Part shown: positions 1-4,967 of the stretch, one piece after another
How positions within the stretch are numbered: position 1 is the stretch's first letter
How the letters are laid out: the number at the start of each line of letters is the position of its first letter
From: Salinisphaera sp. UBA6602
GTDB taxonomy: Bacteria; Pseudomonadota; Gammaproteobacteria; Nevskiales; Salinisphaeraceae
Length of the DNA: 6,786 nt
NCBI GenBank assembly: GCA_002433465.1
Contig: DJIE01000122.1
Coordinates: 8,212-14,997, forward strand
Direction of reading: 5' to 3'
The notes under the pieces: model-generated
The model's database searches: none
What the model was told of the DNA's origin: nothing
The model's input: only the letters and a program-made list of their open reading frames with translations
Made by a program: the position numbers and the translations under genes

Positions 1-50
1 TCGAACGGCTGGCGGCCGGCGAGGCCATCCGCCAAGTGATCGTGTTCTAG
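1..50 (+). CDS. C-terminal tail of a gene, possibly a zinc-dependent alcohol dehydrogenase (5' end outside window)
   Basis: Reading in the frame that starts at base 3 gives 15 codons ending in TAG at 48-50, with the peptide ERLAAGEAIRQVIVF. A closing pattern of 'G-(K/E)-x-I-R-x-V-(I/V)-x-F' preceded by a helix is what I recall from the C-termini of medium-chain zinc alcohol dehydrogenases, including glutathione-dependent formaldehyde dehydrogenase relatives. That is family knowledge applied to only 15 residues, so the assignment is tentative. No T-rich terminator hairpin follows it in bases 51-222. Confidence 0.4.
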   Translation, partial: ERLAAGEAIRQVIVF

Positions 51-209
51 CCGCGGTCAATGGCGATGCGTCAGCCCCGATTCAGCCGCCTTCACTAGAC
101 TTTGTTGCGATTGGGGCGGCGATAGGGTGGCCTTTGCTGATGCCGTGGCGAACCCGTCACAGCTTGCGTATCGCCGGTATTGCTTGCATTGTGCATAAAC
201 AAAATCAAT

Positions 210-213
210 GGAG
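210..213 (+). promoter_or_regulatory. Ribosome binding site that decides the cupredoxin start
   Basis: GGAG lies nine bases upstream of the ATG at 223. An in-frame ATG at 208 has no purine-rich site before it and would add five residues (MEIND) ahead of the positively charged signal-peptide start MLKK. The site therefore favours 223 as the true start. Confidence 0.6.
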
Positions 214-222
214 ATAAACGAC

Positions 223-675
223 ATGTTGAAGAAGACGATCCTGTTCACGCTGTTCGCTGCGCTGTCTACCCTGGCGGTTGCTGCCCAGGCCAAGACGGTC
301 GAGATCGAAGGCACCAACAGCCTGCGGTTCAGCCAGGAATCGATCACCGTCAAGCCGGGTGAAGAAGTCACGGTCAAGCTGGTCAACAACAGCAAGCTGC
401 CGGCTGCGGCGATGGCGCATAACTGGATTCTGCTCAAGGCGGATGCCGATGCGGCCAAGGTCGACGAAGCCGCGATGAGCGCCAAGGCCAACGATTATGT
501 GCCGGAAGAAATGAGCGACCAGATCGTCGCCCATACCGGCCTCGTCGGCGGCGGCGAATCCGATACGGTGACGTTCACCGCGCCGGAAGAGCCGGGCGAC
601 TACACCTATATCTGCACCTTCCCGGGCCACTTCCAGGCCGGCATGAAGGGCACGCTGACGGTCAAGGCCGAATAA
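223..675 (+). CDS. Periplasmic azurin/auracyanin-like type-1 copper protein
   Basis: A 150-residue exported blue-copper electron carrier. Residues 1-23 form a signal peptide (MLKK, hydrophobic core, AQA cleavage site), leaving a mature domain of about 127 residues that matches the azurin/plastocyanin fold. The predicted copper ligands are all visible: His66 in AHNW, Cys131 in YICTFPGH, His136 and Met141 in AGMKG. The C-terminal ligand loop is C-x4-H-x4-M. That matches auracyanin and rusticyanin rather than classical azurin, which is C-x4-H-x3-M. Cys131 is the only cysteine, so the azurin disulfide is absent, and Ala65 occupies the place of azurin Gly45. The role is inferred: a small periplasmic carrier between respiratory complexes or towards a reductase. 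The partner cannot be read from the neighbours. It is a single-gene unit closed by the terminator at 694-725. A start at 208 is possible but less well supported. Confidence 0.93.
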   Translation: MLKKTILFTLFAALSTLAVAAQAKTVEIEGTNSLRFSQESITVKPGEEVTVKLVNNSKLPAAAMAHNWILLKADADAAKVDEAAMSAKANDYVPEEMSDQIVAHTGLVGGGESDTVTFTAPEEPGDYTYICTFPGHFQAGMKGTLTVKAE

Positions 676-693
676 GCGCAGCCAGGCGAGTTC

Positions 694-725
694 AGGCCCT
701 GTCGCGCTGCGGCAGGGCCTTTTTT
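694..725 (+). terminator. Rho-independent terminator of the cupredoxin gene
   Basis: AGGCCCTG (694-701) pairs with CAGGGCCT (713-720). The stem extends inward through T702-G712, C703-G711, G704-C710 and C705-G709 to a three-base loop, giving about 12 pairs. A run of T (720-725) follows. It begins 18 bases after the cupredoxin stop codon. Confidence 0.9.
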
Positions 726-756
726 GTGCCCGGCTTTGCGTTCGGCGCAAGAAAGC

Positions 757-768
757 GTTGTGCACGAC
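757..768. promoter_or_regulatory. Imperfect 12-bp palindrome upstream of the ene-reductase, possible operator
   Basis: GTTGTGCACGAC equals its own reverse complement except at one symmetric pair (T759/G766). It sits about 70 bases before the ene-reductase start, after the upstream terminator, where an operator would be expected. Genes of this family are often controlled by TetR/NemR-, MarR- or LysR-type regulators, but no regulator gene is in view and the match is short, so function is only a guess. Confidence 0.2.
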
Positions 769-837
769 CGACTTGATTTGCCATTCGCGACCACCAACTC
801 CTTGGCTATCACACGATCTTTCGATCAAGGAAATCCA

Positions 838-1947
838 ATGGCTGTCGACAAACTTCTCTCGCCGATCGATTTCGGCGCCCTCCAGTTGCCCAACCGCGTG
901 ATCATGGCGCCGCTGACACGTGCGCGCTGTCGCGATCAGGTGCCGGGCGAAATGCAGCGCACCTATTATTCCCAGCGCGCCGGTGCGGGCATGATCATCT
1001 CCGAGGCGACCAACATCTCGGAGTCCGCGCGCGGCTATGTATTCACGCCGAGCATCTTCACCGACGAACAGGAAGCCGGCTGGAAAGGCGTGGTGGACGC
1101 CGTGCATGACGCTGGCGGTCGCATGTGCCTGCAGCTGTGGCATGTCGGGCGCGTGGGCCATGAAATGGTGCATCCGGACGGGCGCAAGCCGGTCGCGCCG
1201 AGCGCCATTCGCGGCGAAGGCGCCCAGTCCTACGTCCAGTTCGAGGACGGCAGCGAAGGCCTGCAGAATTCCTCCACGCCGCGCGCGCTGGAAACCAAGG
1301 AAATCCCCGAAGTGGTCGAGGAATATCGCCAGGCCGCCATCCGGGCCAAGCGGGCCGGCTTCGACATGGTCGAAGTGCATGCCGCCAACGCCTATCTGCT
1401 CCAGCAGTTCATGGCCACCGGCTCCAACAAGCGTACCGACGCCTACGGTGGCTCGATCGAAAACCGGGCCCGTCTGCCGCTCGAAGTCGTCGATGCCGTC
1501 GTCGAAGTGATGGGCGCGGATCGCGTGGGCATTCGCCTATCGCCGTTCATCGAAATCTTCGGGCTCACCGACGACGAGCCCAAGGCGATGGCCTTCTACA
1601 TGGCCGAACAGCTCAACAAGCGCGGTCTGGCCTATCTGCATATCAACGAGCCCGACTGGGCCGGCGGCGATATCAAGCTCACCGACGAGTTTCGCCAGGC
1701 CATGCGTGAACGCTTCGCCGACGGCGCCTTGATCTTCTGCGGCCACTACACCGCCGAGAGCACCGAGGCGCTCATCGAGAAGGGTCTCGGCGACGGTGCG
1801 GCCTTCGGTCGTCCCTATATCGCCAACCCGGATCTGGTCGAGCGCTTCCGTGTCGGCGCCGAGCTCAACAAGCCGGACGAAGCCACCTACTACGGCGGCG
1901 ACGAAAAGGGCTATACCGACTATCCGTTCCTGAGCGAACAGAACTGA
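838..1947 (+). CDS. Old Yellow Enzyme family alkene reductase (NemA-like, FMN)
   Basis: A 369-residue cytoplasmic flavoenzyme that uses NAD(P)H to reduce activated C=C bonds such as enals, enones, maleimides and nitro compounds. The start at 838 is backed by AAGGAA at 827-832, five bases upstream. The TIM-barrel landmarks are present in order: MAPLTR with Thr27, the substrate-binding His181 and Asn184 in HAAN, the proton donor Tyr186, DAYGGSIENR, the FMN-binding Arg233 in VGIRLSP, and the C-terminal CGHYT...GRPYIANPDL phosphate-binding segment. These residues keep a constant offset of ten from OYE1 Thr37, His191, Asn194, Tyr196 and Arg243, and Thr27 marks the classical (non-YqjM) class. Length is normal for NemA-type proteins (about 365). 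The gene stands alone between two terminators. The physiological substrate is unknown; detoxification of electrophiles is the usual inference. Confidence 0.96.
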   Translation: MAVDKLLSPIDFGALQLPNRVIMAPLTRARCRDQVPGEMQRTYYSQRAGAGMIISEATNISESARGYVFTPSIFTDEQEAGWKGVVDAVHDAGGRMCLQLWHVGRVGHEMVHPDGRKPVAPSAIRGEGAQSYVQFEDGSEGLQNSSTPRALETKEIPEVVEEYRQAAIRAKRAGFDMVEVHAANAYLLQQFMATGSNKRTDAYGGSIENRARLPLEVVDAVVEVMGADRVGIRLSPFIEIFGLTDDEPKAMAFYMAEQLNKRGLAYLHINEPDWAGGDIKLTDEFRQAMRERFADGALIFCGHYTAESTEALIEKGLGDGAAFGRPYIANPDLVERFRVGAELNKPDEATYYGGDEKGYTDYPFLSEQN

Positions 1948-1970
1948 TCGGTTAACTCACAGCCCACGTC

Positions 1971-2009
1971 AAAAAAAGCCGGCCGGTCGTGTGATCGGTC
2001 GGTTTTTTT
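1971..2009. terminator. Terminator hairpin with A and T flanks after the ene-reductase
   Basis: Seven A (1971-1977) precede a ten-pair stem, bases 1979-1988 with 1993-2002 (two G-T pairs, GTGT loop, G1978 bulged). Seven T (2003-2009) follow and can pair with the A run. It lies 23 bases after the stop. The symmetric A/T flanks mean it could also stop minus-strand transcription, although no minus-strand gene ends here. Confidence 0.88.
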
Positions 2010-2118
2010 GTGTCAGTTGTTCAGGTATGACAGCGCCCGGTCGCAGCCGAGCTGCGGCGTGCGGGTACACATGCGCTATCTTGACGCGGTTGAAGGTTAG
2101 TGCCCGTGAGGAAACGTC

Positions 2119-2493
2119 ATGACGGAATTTCGAAAGGCCGCCTGCCATTGCGGCGCGGTCGAGCTGACGATTGAATTCGATAACGGCCTCGAGAATCTCA
2201 GACGATGTGATTGCTCGCTTTGCAGCCGAAAAGGGTATGTGATGGCCAGCGTGCCCACGACCCATGTCACCGTCGTCAAAGGCGAAGACGTACTTTCGGT
2301 CTATCGCTGGGGCACGCGGGTGGCCGAACATTTCTTCTGCAGCCTGTGCGGCGTGTATACCCACCACAAACGACGTAGCAACCCGTCGGAGTATGGGCTG
2401 AATATTGCCTGTATCGAGGGCGTGAACGCGCTGGCGTTCGACCCCGTGCCGATCGGTAATGGCCACATGAATCGTGCGCTGCCGCCGGTTTGA
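2119..2493 (+). CDS. GFA/CENP-V-type zinc protein (DUF636 family)
   Basis: A 124-residue cytoplasmic protein of the glutathione-dependent formaldehyde-activating (GFA) fold. All seven family zinc cysteines are visible: Cys9 and Cys11 in CHCG, Cys30, Cys32 and Cys35 in CDCSLC, Cys74 and Cys77 in CSLCG. In the Paracoccus Gfa structure the first and last pairs hold a structural zinc and the middle triad a second, functional zinc. A basic HHKRRS patch follows the last pair. The start is supported by GAGGA at 2108-2112, six bases before the ATG. Most family members have no proven substrate, and formaldehyde activity for Gfa itself has been questioned, so I call the fold, not a reaction. The 5' region (2010-2118) holds a small perfect hairpin CGCAGC-CGA-GCTGCG at 2042-2056 without a T tract. 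Confidence 0.92.
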   Translation: MTEFRKAACHCGAVELTIEFDNGLENLRRCDCSLCSRKGYVMASVPTTHVTVVKGEDVLSVYRWGTRVAEHFFCSLCGVYTHHKRRSNPSEYGLNIACIEGVNALAFDPVPIGNGHMNRALPPV

Positions 2494-2550
2494 ATCCGGC
2501 AGTCCGTTGTGGGCGTATTGCGGATGCGTTGATTACGCTATTCGCTACCC

Positions 2551-2772
2551 ATGATCGATACGAACCTAATATCCAAGGTCAAAGAACTCTCGCTCGCTGA
2601 GCGATTGGAGTTCATTGAGGCGGTGTGGGAAACGATTGGTACGGAAGAGGTGCCGGTAACAGCCGCCGAGCAGTCATTACTGGATGCGCGTATCGCCGAT
2701 GCTGAAGCTAATCCGGTTGACGAAAGTCCGTGGTCCGACGTTCGCGAGCGCCTCAAACGCCAGCTGCCTTGA
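2551..2772 (+). CDS. Type II antitoxin, 'putative addiction module component' (Unstab_antitox) family
   Basis: A 73-residue protein with the layout of the TIGR02574/PF09720 antitoxins that partner RelE/ParE-fold toxins. The N-terminal segment contains LSLAERLEFIEAVWETI (residues 14-30), then a V-x-x-T-AAEQSLLDARIADAEANP stretch, and a C-terminal PWSDVRERLKRQL that in this family wraps the toxin. Nothing is broken in the frame and the length is typical (about 70-80). No clear Shine-Dalgarno site precedes the ATG. The stop codon TGA (2770-2772) overlaps a TTG (2769-2771) in the toxin frame, the usual coupled arrangement. The downstream toxin appears damaged, so this may be a leftover antitoxin that still neutralises related toxins elsewhere, or it may be on its way to loss. 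Confidence 0.85.
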   Translation: MIDTNLISKVKELSLAERLEFIEAVWETIGTEEVPVTAAEQSLLDARIADAEANPVDESPWSDVRERLKRQLP

Positions 2773-3029
2773 TCGACAACGTCTAGCGTCGACGCGATGT
2801 GGTTGAAGCGCAGCAGTGGTACGAACAGCAGCAGGCCGGCTTGGCAGCCGAGTTCAACGCTGAATTCGACGCCCTAGTGGACCCGCAGAAATACCGCCGT
2901 ATACGGCGAGCAGCGCTGCGCCGATTTCCGTTTCTGGTTTGGTATCAGGTGCAAAAAAGCCGAATTACGATACTCGCGTGTACGCACGGCAAGGCGAATC
3001 CGAGCCAATTACCCTCGCGGCTTCGCTGA
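2769..3029 (+). pseudogene. Decayed RelE/ParE-family toxin gene
   Basis: The toxin frame begins at TTG 2769, overlapping the antitoxin stop as TTGA. It meets an in-frame TAG at 2784-2786 and then continues open to TGA at 3027-3029. After the TAG the residues RRRDVVEAQQWYEQQQAGL match the first helices of ParE-type toxins. RRAALRRFPFLVWYQV and ITILACTHGKANPS match the central and final strands. Compared with my memory of the family, the stretch between WYEQQ and RRALLRRFPF is about nine residues short (normally a helix plus 'NPxxYP' loop), and the N-terminal strand is reduced. A GTG at 2799 could start a 76-residue remnant, but it lacks the first strand and has no good ribosome site. I infer a pseudogene; a short functional variant is the alternative. 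Confidence 0.7.
2895..2908. repeat. Perfect 14-bp palindrome inside the toxin remnant
   Basis: CGCCGTATACGGCG is identical to its reverse complement and encodes the RRIRR segment. This is where the remnant appears to lack residues relative to intact toxins. The palindrome is seen directly; a link to a deletion event is inference. Confidence 0.6.
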
Positions 3030-3079
3030 CGTCTTTTCCAGCATGAAGCGTAACCGGGCAAGCGATCGCAATCCAGGCG

Positions 3080-3952
3080 CTATAGCACGCAATAAAGCGC
3101 AATCGGTATGACCGCCAGCGCGATTACATGACCGACGGCCACGATCGCAGCGACCTGCTGCGGGGCGATCTCGAACTGTTCGGCGAGCATGTAGTTGAGC
3201 ACGGCCGGCGGCAGGGCGCCGAATACGATCAGCAGGGCGGCCAGCGGCGGGGCGGGCTGGGTGATCAATACCCAGGGCACGGCCACGATCAGGCCGGTGA
3301 GCGGGCAGGCCAGTCCACCCCAGAAGCCGGCGGACCACTGGCCCGGCGCGCCGTCGGCCAGGCGCACGCCCAGCGCGACAAGCATGAGCGGGATGGATAT
3401 CTCGCCGAGCATGCGAATACCGGGCTCGATCATCGCGGGGGCATGCCAGTCCATGACCATGCCGAGCACGCCGGCAAACGTGGCCACCAGCATCGGGTTG
3501 GTCGCCAGACGCTTGATATGAATCGAGTCGCCCAGCAGCCACAGGCCAACGGTGAATTGCAGCAGGTTTTCAGTGACCAGCAGCACCACGGCCAACGGCA
3601 GGGCATCGTCGCCGAAGGCGAGGATAGCCAGCGGCAGGCCCAGGTTGCCGCAGTTGTTGAACATTGCCGGGCCGATATAGACCGCCGGGTCACGTTTCGT
3701 GAATCGTACCCAGGCCCAGGCCAGCAGGCCCGAGCCGAGTACGATGACCGTGGCGCCGATCGCGGCACTGATGAAGTGGTCCCCGCCCTGTGAGCGCTCG
3801 GTCAGGGCATGAAAGATCAGCGCCGGGGTGAAGATGTTGATGTTGAGCCGGTTCGCATCGCGTAGATCGGTCGGGCGCCGGCGACCGTAGGCATAGGCCA
3901 GGGCGATGATGCCGAACACCGGCACCGTGATTTCGAGAATACGAATCAGCAA
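3080..3952 (-). CDS. AEC family transporter (auxin efflux carrier-like, PF03547)
   Basis: A 290-residue inner-membrane carrier with about ten hydrophobic segments, for example residues 4-22, 61-82, 93-113, 116-140, 153-169 and 266-289. The family hallmark N-N-x-G-N-x-G-L-P is present at residues 99-107 (NNCGNLGLP). A second conserved motif, IPLMLVALGVRL (187-198), opens the C-terminal half, and GALPPAVLNYML follows later, so both inverted repeats of the fold are kept. The start is TTG, supported by AGGAG five bases upstream; no in-frame ATG lies near. Members export or import organic acids such as malate or auxin-like compounds, and the substrate cannot be read here. The gene is monocistronic, divergent from the heme monooxygenase, and converges with the toxin remnant across 50 bases that hold no T-tract terminator. 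Confidence 0.92.
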   Translation of the reverse strand: MLIRILEITVPVFGIIALAYAYGRRRPTDLRDANRLNINIFTPALIFHALTERSQGGDHFISAAIGATVIVLGSGLLAWAWVRFTKRDPAVYIGPAMFNNCGNLGLPLAILAFGDDALPLAVVLLVTENLLQFTVGLWLLGDSIHIKRLATNPMLVATFAGVLGMVMDWHAPAMIEPGIRMLGEISIPLMLVALGVRLADGAPGQWSAGFWGGLACPLTGLIVAVPWVLITQPAPPLAALLIVFGALPPAVLNYMLAEQFEIAPQQVAAIVAVGHVIALAVIPIALYCVL

Positions 3953-3957
3953 AACGG

Positions 3958-3962
3958 CTCCT
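3958..3962 (-). promoter_or_regulatory. Ribosome binding site for the TTG-started AEC transporter gene
   Basis: On the minus strand AGGAG precedes the TTG at 3952-3950 with a five-base spacer. It is the reason for accepting a TTG start, since the next in-frame ATG (codon 97) would remove the first three membrane segments. Confidence 0.7.
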
Positions 3963-4005
3963 GGTAGGGCAGGCGCGACGGCGAGGCCCGTTCACAAAGC
4001 GCGCC

Positions 4006-4011
4006 ATTGTA
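4006..4011 (-). promoter_or_regulatory. Candidate -10 box for the AEC transporter gene
   Basis: TACAAT on the minus strand matches TATAAT at five of six positions and would give a leader of roughly 45-50 bases before the TTG start. No convincing -35 hexamer is found at 16-18 bases, so the call rests on the -10 alone. Confidence 0.28.
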
Positions 4012-4016
4012 GCTGT

Positions 4017-4026
4017 ATTGCGCAAT
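4017..4026. promoter_or_regulatory. Perfect 10-bp palindrome between divergent promoters, possible operator
   Basis: ATTGCGCAAT is self-complementary and sits in the 143-base gap between the AEC transporter and monooxygenase starts, between the two candidate -10 boxes. A regulator bound here could affect both genes. It does not resemble a Fur box. Function is a guess from position and symmetry. Confidence 0.25.
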
Positions 4027-4058
4027 GATCGTCGTGTCATGGGCCGCCGGGCGATGCG

Positions 4059-4064
4059 TATACT
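4059..4064 (+). promoter_or_regulatory. Candidate -10 box for the monooxygenase/MAPEG pair
   Basis: TATACT matches TATAAT at five of six positions and lies 31 bases before the ATG at 4096, giving a short leader. No good -35 is present at the usual spacing. Confidence 0.32.
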
Positions 4065-4095
4065 CGCAACGGTTTTTCATAGATGGGAGCAGGCC

Positions 4096-4398
4096 ATGTT
4101 CATCGCCATGAACCGTTTCAAGATCAAGCCCGGCTGCGAAGAAGAGTTCCTCGCGATCTGGCGTGAGCGCGACAGTCATCTTGAGGGCGTACCTGGCTTC
4201 AAGCAGTTCAATATGTTGCAGGGCGCAACCAACGACGAGTACACCCTGTTTGCTTCGCACTCGGAGTGGGAATCGCGCGCGGCCTTCGAGGCCTGGACCC
4301 AGAGCGAGGCCTTTCGCAAGGCCCATGCGAATGCGGGCGCACGCCGCGATATCTATCTCGGCCCGCCCCAGTTCGAGGGATTCGAAGTCAAAATCTAA
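4096..4398 (+). CDS. IsdG/HmoA-like heme-degrading monooxygenase (ABM domain)
   Basis: A 100-residue ferredoxin-fold protein of the antibiotic-biosynthesis-monooxygenase family that fits the heme-degrading branch. Asn6, Trp67 and His77 line up with the catalytic triad of staphylococcal IsdG (Asn7/Trp67/His77), where the His is the axial heme ligand and the Trp helps ruffle the heme. The surrounding segments FIAMNRFKIKPG, PGFKQFNML, SHSEWES and FEAWTQSEAFRKAH are typical. These enzymes work as dimers in the cytosol, open the porphyrin ring and release iron. The start at 4096 is chosen because GGGAG (4085-4089) lies six bases upstream; an in-frame ATG at 4018 would add 26 residues that do not match the family. 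The MAPEG gene begins 18 bases downstream, so the two probably share a transcript. A different small-molecule oxygenase role remains possible without biochemical data. Confidence 0.88.
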   Translation: MFIAMNRFKIKPGCEEEFLAIWRERDSHLEGVPGFKQFNMLQGATNDEYTLFASHSEWESRAAFEAWTQSEAFRKAHANAGARRDIYLGPPQFEGFEVKI

Positions 4399-4416
4399 TA
4401 CGCGTCCGGCGCTTCT

Positions 4417-4959
4417 ATGCGGCACTTATCGGCCCATCAGCGCGGCGTGCTTCGCGGCATGGCCGCAGGTGCCATCGTGGCGGCTGTCGTGGTGTGGGGC
4501 GGCGCGTTCGTCGATGTATTCGGCCCGTTCGACAACGACCTGGCCACGCGGTTGTCGATTGCCAGCGGTGCGTCCTTATTGCCGGCACTCTGCCTTATGG
4601 TCGCGATTGGGCGTATCGCAAAGCATCGCTTCTTTCATGCGGCAGATATCGACGGCGCCGGTCTCACCGAGGGCTCGTCGCGCGTGCAGTTGTTGCGCGC
4701 GCTGGCCCAGAACACGCACGAGCAGGTGATGCTGGCCGTGGTCGCGTATTTTGCCTGGGCGCTGCTCATGCCTATCGACACACTGTCGTCCGTGGTGCTC
4801 GCGGCCATCGCGTTCGTGCTCGGCCGTATTCTGTTTTTCACCGGCTACGAACGCGGCGCGCCGGCGCGCTCGCTGGGTTTCACTGCCTGTTTCTACCCCA
4901 CGGCGCTGATGCTGGCCACGGTTGCGGTGGTCGGCACTTCGCGGTGGCTATTCGCTTGA
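4417..4959 (+). CDS. MAPEG family membrane protein
   Basis: A 180-residue inner-membrane protein of the MAPEG group (membrane-associated proteins in eicosanoid and glutathione metabolism, PF01124). It has four hydrophobic segments, roughly residues 14-34, 48-66, 104-118 with 123-141, and 154-178. Two family signatures are visible: RALAQNTHEQ (94-103), corresponding to the usual R-A-x-x-N-T-x-E-Q, and GRILFFTGYERGAPARSLGF (136-155), the R-x-x-x-x-x-G-Y-x-x-G-x-P-x-R-x-x-G-F element. Eukaryotic relatives bind glutathione; most bacterial ones, including this type, have no assigned reaction. It begins 18 bases after the heme monooxygenase with no clear Shine-Dalgarno site, which suggests it depends on translation of the upstream gene. 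Its stop lies eight bases from the stop of the oppositely transcribed ligase gene, with no good terminator between. Confidence 0.88.
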   Translation: MRHLSAHQRGVLRGMAAGAIVAAVVVWGGAFVDVFGPFDNDLATRLSIASGASLLPALCLMVAIGRIAKHRFFHAADIDGAGLTEGSSRVQLLRALAQNTHEQVMLAVVAYFAWALLMPIDTLSSVVLAAIAFVLGRILFFTGYERGAPARSLGFTACFYPTALMLATVAVVGTSRWLFA

Positions 4960-4967
4960 GCCAGGGC

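Noticed and set aside
164..199. Possible sigma-70 promoter of the cupredoxin (TTGCGT at 164-169, CATAAA at 194-199)
   Set aside because: The two boxes are 24 bases apart, too far. The hexamer at the correct spacing (CATTGT) matches the consensus at only three of six positions. No FNR/ANR-type TTGAT-N4-ATCAA box is present.
205..1380. Long minus-strand open frame of 391 codons across the cupredoxin and ene-reductase
   Set aside because: It lies antisense to two well-supported genes and crosses a strong terminator. Its residues resemble no family I know and are Arg/His/Gly-rich, as expected of an antisense shadow in GC-rich coding DNA.
2042..2056. Hairpin CGCAGC-CGA-GCTGCG in the leader of the GFA-type gene as a riboswitch or attenuator
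   Set aside because: It is a single short stem without a T tract or any known aptamer elements. Such stems occur often by chance in GC-rich DNA.
1969..2466. Minus-strand open frame of 165 codons opposite the GFA-type gene
   Set aside because: The GFA frame has all seven zinc cysteines and a good ribosome site. The antisense frame has no motif and includes the terminator sequence.
2479..2502. Hairpin CTGCCG/CGGCAG spanning the stop of the GFA-type gene
   Set aside because: It has only six pairs with a 12-base loop and no T run, so it is too weak to call a terminator.
3020..3049. Interrupted hairpin between the toxin remnant and the AEC transporter as a shared terminator
   Set aside because: Stems of five and four pairs are separated by a bulge, the loop is long, and there is no T tract on either strand.
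3128..3793. Plus-strand open frame of 221 codons opposite the AEC transporter
   Set aside because: It is very rich in Gly, Gln, Arg and His with no family pattern, and it mirrors the transporter gene, whose motifs and membrane segments are clear.
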